Assembly: GCA_040216635.1 (NCBI GenBank)
Contig: JAVJOU010000029.1
Location: forward strand, 310,001 to 374,000
Direction: 5' to 3'
Length of the DNA stretch: 64,000 nt
Source of the DNA: UBA1479 sp040216635
GTDB lineage: Bacteria > Pseudomonadota > Alphaproteobacteria > Rhodospirillales > Casp-alpha2
The notes below the pieces were generated by a model. That model was not told where the DNA came from, made no database searches, and was given only the letters and a program-made list of their open reading frames with translations. Shown in pieces: positions 1 through 7,799 of the stretch (position 1 is its first letter; every line of letters begins with the position of its first letter). The position numbers and the translations under genes are program-made.

Positions 1-2310
1 AAGGGCTGGTTGGGCGGCCTGCTTGGCTTCGGCGACAACACGGATACACCTACAGAACAGACTGCAGAAACGCAGCCCGGTGCCCTGACCCCGCCGCCTG
101 CCGAAGACGCATCCCCGGCCCGAGCGGCCCATACCCTGCCGCCGGAAGAACTGGCCGATACACCACCCGACCTGGACAAACTGGCGGCCCGGACCAATCC
201 CGCATTGGATGCCCAGAAGACGGACCTCCCGGCGGCCGATCTACCCCAGGCCGTCGCCCAGGAAACCGTACCCGATGATCCCCTTGGCCAGGCCCTGGCC
301 CAGCGTGAAGGCACGGGCGAGCCCCTGCCCGACGGAGACACCGATCCGCTGCTCTCCTTATTCGGCGACCAGGAAGCCGAGAAGACAGAGCCGGCGCAAA
401 CGCCACCCGCTGCCGCCCAGGCGAAGCCCAAGGTCGACCTGATGGCCATGGCGCCCAAGGATCGGCTGGCCTGGCTGGATTCACTGCTGGCCAAACCCAT
501 CGCCAGAAACGCCGAGGACTCCCTGGCGGAAAGCCGGGACGAGGCCTTCAGCCATCTCCGGGACCGTGCCGGACGCAAGGCCGCTGATACCGGCGCCACC
601 GACCCGGCCTTGTCGCAGGCGGAAAAGGATAACCTGGAAACCGATACATCGGCGGTCGAAGGCCCTCCGAAGGGCACCAACCTGTCGCGGCGTCTGAAAA
701 TCCCCCTGCCGCCGCCCGATCCCAAAGGGCGCAAGAATTTTGCCCGCGATCCTTGGTTCCGCGATGTCTCGCCGGATGAACCGGATGTTCGCGCGGCCCA
801 CCGTTCCTTGAAGGCCGCCCCCCCGGAACGGGGTGCCCCTGCCCCTTCGGTGCCCAAGGTTCCACAATTGGCCAATCTGCCGAAGGACAAGAACGGCGAC
901 CAAAAAGTCGCCGCGAACGTGCCCCAACCGCCGCCCATCCGCGAAACGCCCCGCCCGCAGGCACCCGTTGCCGCCCCGAAGGCAGCGACCGGGTCGCTGG
1001 ACGCGTTGGAAAAGGAATTCGGCGGCCCGTCACCCGCCAATGACCCGCTTGCCGCCGAATTGGGACTGGCCGCGCCGACGGACCAAAAACAGGCCGGCAC
1101 GCCGCCGGCTGCCGCCGACCCATTGGCCGCAGAGTTGGGATTAAACGAACCCTCAATGACCGCCCCTGCACCGGCGGCGGATCCGCTGGCGGCGGAACTG
1201 GGTTTAGGCGATGACGAAGACAAACAGCCCGCTGCAGACCCCCTGGCCGCGGAACTCGGCATCGGCCCCAGTGGCGACGAGCCGCAGGAAGCCACGGCAT
1301 CTTCCGACCCCCTATCCCAGGCGCTGGGCGATCTGTCGAACCTGCTCGACAGTGACGCACCGTCCGCTGCCGATGCCGCCGATGCCGCACCGCCGACGGC
1401 ATCACCCGAAGAGATTTTATCCGCTCTGCCCGCGGGATCGGAAGTCCGCCTGGATGCGGAAGGACGCCCCGTTCTTCCCTCGGCCTGGACGTTGCCCGTC
1501 GTCCTGCCGGGGCAGGCCCCGCCCATCCAGGATCTGGCCAGCGCCTACATCACGCCGGTCAATTTCCGGGCCGGGTTTGATAAATCCAATGTCGGCGCGC
1601 AACTCGGCCTCTTGCCACCGGGCGCCAATACGGCAAGCGCCTGGCCCGTGACCAAGATCCAGATGGCCGACGGTGCCGTCGTACAGCCGCCCGCCGAAGC
1701 AACCGGCGACCAGCCTCGATCCGCCCTGGCCAATCAGGGACAGGCGCTCGAAGGCGTGACACTTTCCCTGGGTGCGGGGGCCAGCCTGTACAACACCTTC
1801 GTGCCGGAAAACGCCAAGGGCGGCGACGGCCGCGCCCCCGAATGCATCGACAAGGCAGGCGGGCAGACCCAGTTCTGCATCAAGGAACTGCAATGGCCAG
1901 CCTACCTGGAACCTAATTTCCTGGTTTCGACGATTCTGTACACGGGGACGGCCTCGGTCGTGCGGTTCGATAACGGGGCGCCGACGCGCATGCATGTCGT
2001 TTTCGCCGCCGATGGTTTCGCCGATATCGCGGACTGGCTGGTTCGGCGGTTCGGCCCGCCGACCTCGACCACCACCCGGTCCGTCGCCCCCTTCGGCCAG
2101 ACCCGGCGGGAAAACCCGACGATGGTCTGGCGCGCCATCGACCGTGTCACCCAAAAGGCCGTGTCATTGGAAATCCGCAACGTGGACGATACCCGCGACG
2201 GCTTTCCCGATATCCGCAACGGCGTGATGATGCTGTACCGCGAAGGGGCGCCCGGTATCTTCCCGCAGGTTTCGGTCCACGAACTGATGCGGCTTAAGCG
2301 GACAGGCTAA
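1..2310 (+). CDS. Pro/Ala-rich repeat protein with C-terminal globular domain (5' end outside window)
   Basis: The frame is open to the left edge, so the start probably lies upstream; the first in-window start codon is a TTG at 10. About 500 residues are acidic, Pro/Ala-rich and low in complexity, as expected for a disordered region. Within this, a DPLAAELG-type motif recurs at about nt 1039, 1117, 1177 and 1234, with a degenerate SDPLSQALG copy near 1306, spaced 19-26 residues apart. The last 170 or so residues look folded: they carry two cysteines (PECID, QFCIK), then aromatic and charged residues ending in VHELMRLKRTG. I do not recognise the family. The layout suggests a repeat-bearing linker or docking segment attached to one C-terminal domain, but function is unknown. 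There is no obvious transmembrane segment in the visible part. Confidence 0.8.
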   Translation, partial: KGWLGGLLGFGDNTDTPTEQTAETQPGALTPPPAEDASPARAAHTLPPEELADTPPDLDKLAARTNPALDAQKTDLPAADLPQAVAQETVPDDPLGQALAQREGTGEPLPDGDTDPLLSLFGDQEAEKTEPAQTPPAAAQAKPKVDLMAMAPKDRLAWLDSLLAKPIARNAEDSLAESRDEAFSHLRDRAGRKAADTGATDPALSQAEKDNLETDTSAVEGPPKGTNLSRRLKIPLPPPDPKGRKNFARDPWFRDVSPDEPDVRAAHRSLKAAPPERGAPAPSVPKVPQLANLPKDKNGDQKVAANVPQPPPIRETPRPQAPVAAPKAATGSLDALEKEFGGPSPANDPLAAELGLAAPTDQKQAGTPPAAADPLAAELGLNEPSMTAPAPAADPLAAELGLGDDEDKQPAADPLAAELGIGPSGDEPQEATASSDPLSQALGDLSNLLDSDAPSAADAADAAPPTASPEEILSALPAGSEVRLDAEGRPVLPSAWTLPVVLPGQAPPIQDLASAYITPVNFRAGFDKSNVGAQLGLLPPGANTASAWPVTKIQMADGAVVQPPAEATGDQPRSALANQGQALEGVTLSLGAGASLYNTFVPENAKGGDGRAPECIDKAGGQTQFCIKELQWPAYLEPNFLVSTILYTGTASVVRFDNGAPTRMHVVFAADGFADIADWLVRRFGPPTSTTTRSVAPFGQTRRENPTMVWRAIDRVTQKAVSLEIRNVDDTRDGFPDIRNGVMMLYREGAPGIFPQVSVHELMRLKRTG

Positions 2311-2335
2311 TCGCCGCCGTCATATTAAATACCAG

Positions 2336-2965
2336 CTATTCCGCGGCCTTCAGGGTCGGCCGGTCCATCGTGAACACGGTGTCGACGCGGGCATAATCCA
2401 TATAGCCCAGCCGGGCGATGGGCTGCACTTTGGCCATATCGACGAATCCGTCGGTCATCACCTCGTCCTTGATATGCAGGCCGACGACGCGCCCGAAGAC
2501 CACGCGGTTGCCTTCTTCGCGGACGTTATGCGGCATGACCACGGTCTGGTGATAGACGCATTCAATATGAATGGGGGCCGCCTTGATGCGCGGCGGCTTG
2601 ACCAAGGTCGAAGGTTCCGTCTCCAGCCCCGCGAACCGGGCTTCGTCCTCGCCCGCAGGCAGCGCCGCGCTGGACTGGTTCATTTCATCGCGCAACGCCC
2701 AGGTCGACATGTTGCACACGAATTCGCCCTGGACCTCGCAATTGGCGACCGTGTCCTTTTTCGGACCTTCCGGCCGGGGACCGCCGGAAAACATGACCAT
2801 GGGCGGGTTCTCACCGCAGGCATTGAAATAACTATAAGGTGCCAGATTGACCTCGCCGTCGTCGGATATGGTGGTGATCCAGCCGATCGGACGCGGCACG
2901 ACACAGGCTTTCCACGGATTGCGCGGAAGGCCGTGTTCCATGGTTTCTTCGATATTCCAGAACAT
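2336..2965 (-). CDS. flavin reductase-like FMN-binding protein
   Basis: 209 aa, the usual length for the FMN-binding split-barrel flavin reductase/NTAB-like family. Family hallmarks are visible: VVPRPIGWITTISDDG near residues 22-37, NLAPYSYFNACGENPPMVMFS near 40-60, then KDTVANCEVQGEFVCNMS. Proteins of this family bind FMN and reduce it with NAD(P)H, or act as flavoprotein partners of monooxygenases; the partner is not evident here. It converges on the repeat protein at its left. The start ATG at 2965 has only a weak upstream GGGA. The precise substrate cannot be told from sequence. Confidence 0.85.
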   Translation of the reverse strand: MFWNIEETMEHGLPRNPWKACVVPRPIGWITTISDDGEVNLAPYSYFNACGENPPMVMFSGGPRPEGPKKDTVANCEVQGEFVCNMSTWALRDEMNQSSAALPAGEDEARFAGLETEPSTLVKPPRIKAAPIHIECVYHQTVVMPHNVREEGNRVVFGRVVGLHIKDEVMTDGFVDMAKVQPIARLGYMDYARVDTVFTMDRPTLKAAE

Positions 2966-3059
2966 GTGGTGTTTCCCGGTTCATTGGCGGGGCATGACGC
3001 CCCCTAGATAGCCGGAAGCCTGCACCAGCACGAACCGGAACGTCAACGGCGGGTCGCGG

Positions 3060-5066
3060 TCAGGCGGCGCGGACGTCCGTGACGAAGTTCTGGATCACGG
3101 TTCTAAGCTGCGTCGACATGGCCTGCAGTTCACGGGACGTGCCGAGGACATCATTGGCCACGGTCCCCGATGCCTTGGCTGCCTCGGACACGGTGGCGAT
3201 GCTTTCCGCCGCGGTCGAGGCCCCTTGCGTTGCGTCTTCCACATTGCGGGCGATTTCCGCCGTGACCCGGACCTGTTCTTCGATCGCCGCGGATATGGCA
3301 TTCGCCACGTCCGAGATTTCACCAACCCGGGCCGTCACGGTTTCAATCACCTTGACCGTATCGCCCGTCGCCGACTGCACGCCGGAGACTTCCTGTTCGA
3401 TCTCCTCGATCGCACGCGCGGTCTGCTGCGCCAGGTTCTTGACCTCCGACGCGACGACGGCGAACCCCTTACCCGCGTCACCTGCCCGCGCGGCCTCGAT
3501 CGTGGCATTAAGCGCCAAAAGGTTGGTCTGTTCCGCGATGTCGTTGATCAGGCGCACGACGTTTTCAATCCGCCCGGCGGTTTGAGACAGGCGCGTGATC
3601 TGTTCGCCGGCCCGGCGGCTTTCGATAACCGCTTCCGATACCTTCTGCGTCGACAGGCGCACCTGCTCGTCGATTTCCGCGAAGGACATGGACATTTCTT
3701 CCGCCGCTGCCGCGACGGTTTGAAAGTTGGTCGCGGCCTGTTCCGTCGCCGACGACACGTTGACCGCCTGTACCGTCGTTTTTTCGGCGTTCTCGTTCAT
3801 GTTGTTGGCCGTGCTGCCCATGCGCTGAATGCACTGGCCGAAGGTTTCGAACACGGCCTTGATCTGATCGTCGAACTGCACCGTCATGCCGGCGATGATA
3901 TTGGCGCGCTGCGATTGACGTTGCTGATCAGCATCCCGTTCCTGCCGCAAGCGTTCGGCCTCGGCATGTTCCCGGCGCAACACATCGAAGGCAGAAGCCA
4001 ATTGCGCAACCTCGTCACGGGATCTTGCTGTCTCTTCGCTTGAATCGGAAATCATCGCTGAGACATCGTCCTGTAAGCGCTTCAAGGGATTGACGATGCT
4101 GCGGCCCAGCAGCCAGGCCAGCAGCACGGCAATCAGGACACCGGCTGTGCCGAACACCACGCCTTCCTGAACGGCGCGGCGCGATCCGCCGGAAAGACTG
4201 CTGAGATCCGCCGACTGACGGGCGATCGCTTCACCCCGCAGGTTCGAAATTCTGGCCTGCAAGGCGTCCATTGTCCCCTTGAGCAAGCTCCAGGAATCTT
4301 CCGTCCCCTTGACGCTACCGATGAAGGCCGCAACCCCTTGGCGCAGGGTATCGATGTCGCGCGCGACGAACTTGGCGACCCGTTGCTCACGGCGCGGCAG
4401 GCCGTTTTCCTTCATCAACGCACGCACCGCAGCGACCTTGTCCGAAAGCTGGGAGACCGCTTCGGCGGCGGCATTCCCATGGGCAAGATCGCGGGATACG
4501 GCAAGATTCAAGCTGGCCTTCAAGGCCTGTTGTACGCCTGTCGCGATATCGGTTGCCAGTTTCGGTGCCTGTTCATCATCGAACCCACGCAGCCAATCCG
4601 CCAATTTGGCCGAGGATTGCGGCAGTTTTTCCAGCGCCAGAAGGATCACGTCAGCACCTTCCTTGTCGCCGCTGATGCGCCGCAGGACATCAGCCAGTTG
4701 TTGCTTGTAAAGCCCCTGTTCGGCCGCCAAGGTTTCAGCCGTTTCGATTTCATCGCGGGAATGCAGCAGGTCAACCACCAAGGCACCGGCCTCTTGGGCG
4801 GTTTCCTGAGCCTGATCGATCGCCGCCAGATCGGTGTCACGTTTCGAATCACGAAAGGTATTCACCGCCTCCGACAGTTCGAACAGGCGGACGGCGAATT
4901 CATTGGCAATGCCGACCTGCTCGACCCCTTCGATCAACGTGTCGCCGGTTCGGGCGAATTCACCAAATCGGCTGACCGACAACCCCGCCAGCATGATCAT
5001 CAAAGCAATGACCGAGGCGAAGCCAAGAAATGTCCGGAAGCGGATGGATGTACGACCGATTAGCAT
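3060..5066 (-). CDS. methyl-accepting chemotaxis protein
   Basis: 668 aa transmembrane chemoreceptor. An N-terminal membrane segment (about residues 10-30) is followed by a helical, probably four-helix-bundle periplasmic domain of about 270 residues. A second membrane segment (VLIAVLLAWLLGRSIVNPLK) leads into HAMP. The cytoplasmic coiled coil carries the conserved hairpin tip EQTNLLALNATIEAARAG and then GKGFAVVASEVKNLA, which contacts CheA/CheW. I chose ATG 5066 because GAGGA lies 7 nt upstream; a TTG six bases earlier is also possible. No che genes are nearby, so this is an orphan receptor of unknown ligand. It has no C-terminal CheR-tethering pentapeptide. Confidence 0.95.
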   Translation of the reverse strand: MLIGRTSIRFRTFLGFASVIALMIMLAGLSVSRFGEFARTGDTLIEGVEQVGIANEFAVRLFELSEAVNTFRDSKRDTDLAAIDQAQETAQEAGALVVDLLHSRDEIETAETLAAEQGLYKQQLADVLRRISGDKEGADVILLALEKLPQSSAKLADWLRGFDDEQAPKLATDIATGVQQALKASLNLAVSRDLAHGNAAAEAVSQLSDKVAAVRALMKENGLPRREQRVAKFVARDIDTLRQGVAAFIGSVKGTEDSWSLLKGTMDALQARISNLRGEAIARQSADLSSLSGGSRRAVQEGVVFGTAGVLIAVLLAWLLGRSIVNPLKRLQDDVSAMISDSSEETARSRDEVAQLASAFDVLRREHAEAERLRQERDADQQRQSQRANIIAGMTVQFDDQIKAVFETFGQCIQRMGSTANNMNENAEKTTVQAVNVSSATEQAATNFQTVAAAAEEMSMSFAEIDEQVRLSTQKVSEAVIESRRAGEQITRLSQTAGRIENVVRLINDIAEQTNLLALNATIEAARAGDAGKGFAVVASEVKNLAQQTARAIEEIEQEVSGVQSATGDTVKVIETVTARVGEISDVANAISAAIEEQVRVTAEIARNVEDATQGASTAAESIATVSEAAKASGTVANDVLGTSRELQAMSTQLRTVIQNFVTDVRAA

Positions 5067-5336
5067 GTTCAATTCCTCACGTTACAGCGGCGATCCGCAC
5101 ATGGACCTTTGCCGCAATTCATCGATTGGGAATTGGTGGCGCTTATTTCGCATGTGCACAATATACCTTTGGTCATGGATCACGCCGATCATCGATAGGC
5201 GCTCACCAGAAGTGACCTAGTGCACTATATTTATTTGATTTTAAGGAATGCGTCAGAGGCATGAAGTTTTTGTGACAGCGCCAGCCTTCAGATGCTGCAT
5301 CGCATCAATATCATGCACGCATGGGGTGTTTCCGGG

Positions 5337-5771
5337 TCAGTCCGGAACCAGATCAGCCCCGGACTCAAAGGCCTGACGCAGAGCGGCAGGGACTTCACGA
5401 CTGGCATTGGTTTTGTAATCGAAGAACACCAGAACGGCCTCGGACGTGGCGACAATGGTCTCGCCCGCGAATAACCCCTGCCCCAGAACATAGGACTTGT
5501 TGCCAAGGCGCATCAGCCGCGTGCCGACACGGACCACCCCCGGGTAATGCAATTGGTTCAGATAGCTGACCTGCACGCTGGCAAGGGCCGAGCGCGGCTC
5601 GATCCCCAAATGGCGCTGCATGGCGTTCAGGTAATCGACCCGACCAGCCTCTGCATAGACAGTGAAGGCGGTGTTGTTGACGTGATTGTTGGAATCCTGA
5701 TCGGAAAAACGGATCGAGACGTCGGTCCACCAAACGTAGTTGGCGGGGTCTTTCAGGTCGATGTCGGACAC
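5337..5771 (-). CDS. acyl-CoA thioesterase, hotdog (4HBT) family
   Basis: 144 aa from the GTG at 5771, which has AGGAG 8 nt upstream; this gives the usual 4HBT length. The frame stays open to an ATG at 5888, but that extension looks non-family. The sequence WWTDVSIRFSDQDSNNHVNNTAF matches the 4-hydroxybenzoyl-CoA thioesterase/YbgC pattern, with the catalytic Asp in the SDQDSNNHVNN stretch. It is followed by the hotdog helix (YAEAGRVDYLNAM) and the strand SALASVQVSYLNQLHYPGVV. The enzyme should hydrolyse an acyl-CoA thioester in the cytoplasm; substrate unknown. A small unidentified gene lies 73 nt upstream on the same strand and may be co-transcribed. Confidence 0.85.
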   Translation of the reverse strand: MSDIDLKDPANYVWWTDVSIRFSDQDSNNHVNNTAFTVYAEAGRVDYLNAMQRHLGIEPRSALASVQVSYLNQLHYPGVVRVGTRLMRLGNKSYVLGQGLFAGETIVATSEAVLVFFDYKTNASREVPAALRQAFESGADLVPD

Positions 5772-5844
5772 GGGTGTGGGCTCCTGCTTGGGCGGGTCGA
5801 TGATTGCAGAGCCTTGTAAAAGGTTTTTGCCGGCCGGCAAACCG

Positions 5845-6042
5845 TCAATGGCGATGCGCGCGAATTGGCCCTTCCGCCATCCATTCACGGATCACCCGCA
5901 CGGAGTCCTTGGGATAGGTTTCGACCAGATGATGGATATGGGCGCGCAAGCGCGGGTCGACCCTGCCGACACGGGGCCGGATGCTGATCGTCGGCGAGAA
6001 ATCCCGAACGTCTTCATCAAAGCTGGGTGACGGTGGGCGCAT
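5845..6042 (-). CDS. small conserved-looking hypothetical protein
   Basis: 65 aa, reading from ATG 6042. The sequence has non-shadow composition, with a helical motif around VETYPKDSVRVIREWMAEG. That segment vaguely resembles the short helical motif of flagellar FliF/FliG-type proteins, but this is too weak to name it. There is no membrane segment or signal peptide. It sits just upstream of the thioesterase on the same strand. The SD sequence is weak. I regard it as a probable real gene of unknown function. Confidence 0.5.
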   Translation of the reverse strand: MRPPSPSFDEDVRDFSPTISIRPRVGRVDPRLRAHIHHLVETYPKDSVRVIREWMAEGPIRAHRH

Positions 6043-6121
6043 GGCTGACCCCGGGCGGATCGTGGTTAAGAATTCGTTATTCTATGCCGCCTGCGGTTCC
6101 CGGGATAGTCCTTACGCACGC

Positions 6122-6496
6122 TTATTTATCGGCGCAGGCATCGCGCAGGTTCTTCAGGGCAATCGCCGCGGCCGGATTGGGAAACAATGGTATGGATTTC
6201 TGGAACCGTTCGGCCAATTCCCGGTCGGTGCGTTTCAACGTCCACCCCGACGTCAGGCAATCGGCCAGCCACATGCCGTCGTCCTCTTTTTCCACGCGGT
6301 CACGATGGCCCTGTAAATACCCGTCGACCACACCGATGAAGAACCCTCGCCGATATTCCTCTGATTGCGCCTGCAGGGTGTTGCCGTTGTGATAGGTCCA
6401 AAGGGGCCCGCGCCCCTGGGCCCAGGCGGCACCACAAGCGGCACCAATGGCCGCTCCGAATAGGCTCAACATGACCACGAGACCGGTCTTCCGCAT
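6122..6496 (-). CDS. small exported protein, possibly Rap1a/Tai-immunity-like
   Basis: 124 aa. A classical signal peptide covers residues 1-26 (MRKTGLVVMLSLFGAAIGAA, cleavage after AWA), so the mature protein should be periplasmic. It begins behind a strong SD (AAGGA, 7 nt spacing). The mature part has two cysteines (ADCLTS and RDACAD) that could form a disulfide. GFFIGVVDGYLQG in the first helix and the C-terminal AAIALKNLRDAC recall Rap1a/Tai-type small helical immunity proteins, but this is only a pattern resemblance. No T6SS effector is adjacent. Confidence 0.65.
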   Translation of the reverse strand: MRKTGLVVMLSLFGAAIGAACGAAWAQGRGPLWTYHNGNTLQAQSEEYRRGFFIGVVDGYLQGHRDRVEKEDDGMWLADCLTSGWTLKRTDRELAERFQKSIPLFPNPAAAIALKNLRDACADK

Positions 6497-6542
6497 GGCA
6501 AATTCCTTCCTTGCACGTCCAAGGAACAGAATGGATCAGGAT

Positions 6543-6617
6543 TTATGGAAGTGTAGATAAAAAAAACACCGGGCGGTTTTTCCGGCCCGGTGTGGATAGG
6601 TAAAGAGTGAATCTCAT
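6543..6617 (-). CDS. possible 24-aa leader peptide overlapping a terminator hairpin
   Basis: A short frame starts at ATG 6617, 3 nt after a full AAAGGAGG Shine-Dalgarno sequence, and ends at TAA 6543-6545. It would encode MRFTLYLSTPGRKNRPVFFL plus four residues. The stem-loop at 6566-6593 lies wholly inside it, so its translation would melt the terminator. That arrangement is typical of attenuators and could control the exported-protein gene starting at 6496. There is no run of one regulatory amino acid. The SD spacing is short, so the start may be weak or fortuitous. Confidence 0.3.
   Translation of the reverse strand: MRFTLYLSTPGRKNRPVFFLSTLP
6559..6593 (-). terminator. Rho-independent terminator
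   Basis: A perfect 9-bp GC-rich stem (ACACCGGGC at 6566-6574 with GCCCGGTGT at 6585-6593) has a 10-nt loop. On the minus strand it is followed by a run of eight U (A tract at 6559-6566). It lies downstream of the dienelactone-hydrolase-like gene and should end that transcript, or act conditionally on the 124-aa gene further down. Confidence 0.85.
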
Positions 6618-6718
6618 CAGCCTCCTTTATAGGGGGCCGGGGTCAATAATGCTGTGATGCGAGTCACTGGCTCCCGTTTTTTCTAATAAAACGAGTCTTT
6701 CTTCAATCAACTCTTTGT

Positions 6719-7414
6719 TTATCCAAGATTTTCCTTGAAGAAAGAAAGCGTGCGTTCACGCGCCAAATCGGCTGAATCCTTGTCGTAATGCTGTCCGCCG
6801 ACCCGTGCAAAGGCATGATTCTGGCCCTGATAGTCATGCAGAACGGCCTTCGGATTGCCGTCCAACGCCGCATGTACGGCGGCCTGTTGTTCCTTGGGCA
6901 CGAATTCGTCTTCGGTCGCGATATGCAGCATGCAAGGTGCCTTCAGTTCCTCGCCGGTATGATCCGGCAACATCACGCCGTAATAGCTGACCGCCGCATC
7001 GGCGCTGGTCCGCGTCGCCGTCAGGAACGCCAGCCGACCGCCAAGGCAGAACCCCATGGTGCCGATCTTGCCGCTGCAGCCCTCGACCCCGCGCAGGGCC
7101 TGGATCGTGGATTCCAGATCGTCGACACCCTTTTCAAGATCAAAGCCGTTGAACAATTCGAACGCGCGCGCCCATTCGGCCTCGGTCTGGTCGGTGATCT
7201 GAATGCCCGGCTCCTGCCGCCAAAACAGATCGGGACACAGCGCCACATAGCCGGCCGCCGCCATGCCGTCGGTGATTTCACGCATCACCGCGTTGACACC
7301 GAAGATTTCCTGGATGACCACGACCCCGGGGCCCGTGCCGCCCTCGGGCGTGGCCAGATAACCCATGAAGCTGCCGCCGTCCTTGGCCTTGATCGTGATT
7401 TCCGTGCCGCTCAT
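6719..7414 (-). CDS. dienelactone hydrolase family protein
   Basis: 231 aa alpha/beta hydrolase, the normal length for the family. The triad is visible: nucleophile Cys123 in MGFCLGGRLAF, Asp169 in ATEDEFVP and His200 in GQNHAF. The VVVIQEIFGVN segment near residue 32 supplies the conserved Glu36. Such enzymes open dienelactones in chlorocatechol degradation or hydrolyse other small esters and lactones in the cytoplasm; the absence of catechol genes here argues against assigning the classic role. ATG 7414 has GGGAGG upstream (10 nt). It is transcribed alone and ends at the terminator near 6.58 kb. Confidence 0.9.
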   Translation of the reverse strand: MSGTEITIKAKDGGSFMGYLATPEGGTGPGVVVIQEIFGVNAVMREITDGMAAAGYVALCPDLFWRQEPGIQITDQTEAEWARAFELFNGFDLEKGVDDLESTIQALRGVEGCSGKIGTMGFCLGGRLAFLTATRTSADAAVSYYGVMLPDHTGEELKAPCMLHIATEDEFVPKEQQAAVHAALDGNPKAVLHDYQGQNHAFARVGGQHYDKDSADLARERTLSFFKENLG

Positions 7415-7544
7415 ATCGTGATTTCCTCCCTGGTCGATTCGTTCATATTCCGGCCCTCAAGGGTACCGGTCGGGCCGCCGCAAGCCGCCCGCCTGCGGGC
7501 ATCTTAAATTCCAGGCTGGCCTCTGTCACCGGTTTGAGGCGAAG

Positions 7545-7556
7545 ATTGTACACAAT
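7545..7556. promoter_or_regulatory. near-palindromic GntR-like site
   Basis: ATTGTACACAAT differs from a perfect palindrome at the central positions. It resembles the ATTGTATACAAT palindrome at 59448-59459 and the TTGTATACAA-like operators of FCD-type GntR regulators. It lies 25 nt upstream of the 58-aa zinc-ribbon gene. One short match could be chance. Confidence 0.25.
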
Positions 7557-7580
7557 TCCGCCGTAACCGCCGGAGCATCC

Positions 7581-7757
7581 ATGACCCAGTTTCAACCGAC
7601 CTGGCGCTGTCCCATGTGCCACCAGCCGTCCGAACCGGTGGACGTCCACGGCCACGTGCAATGCCGGGTTTGCGGGCAAAACGTGGATCCCTGCTGTTCC
7701 GGCGAGAACGCCTGTCCCGTATCCGACAGCCTTTCCCCGGACGTCGACATTCGCTAA
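7581..7757 (+). CDS. 58-aa zinc-ribbon protein
   Basis: ATG 7581 with GGAG 5 nt upstream; stop TAA at 7755-7757. The protein begins MTQFQPTWRCPMCHQPSEPV and continues with QCRVCGQNVDPCCSGENAC. The CPMC and CRVC knuckles, about 19 residues apart, form a treble-clef or zinc-ribbon metal site; DPCCSGENAC adds three more cysteines. It is 42 nt upstream of the ThDP enzyme gene on the same strand, so co-transcription is likely. Function is unknown; candidates are a small metal-binding accessory or regulatory protein. It is short enough to be missed by automatic gene calling. Confidence 0.75.
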   Translation: MTQFQPTWRCPMCHQPSEPVDVHGHVQCRVCGQNVDPCCSGENACPVSDSLSPDVDIR

Positions 7758-7799
7758 GACAGGTTTCCGAGGAAACAAGCAGATTTAAGGAATCCGAAC

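Noticed and set aside
5224..5232. ACTATATTT similar to the ACTATAT sites
   Set aside because: A single partial match in an AT-rich gap upstream of the chemoreceptor, lacking a second copy or palindrome.
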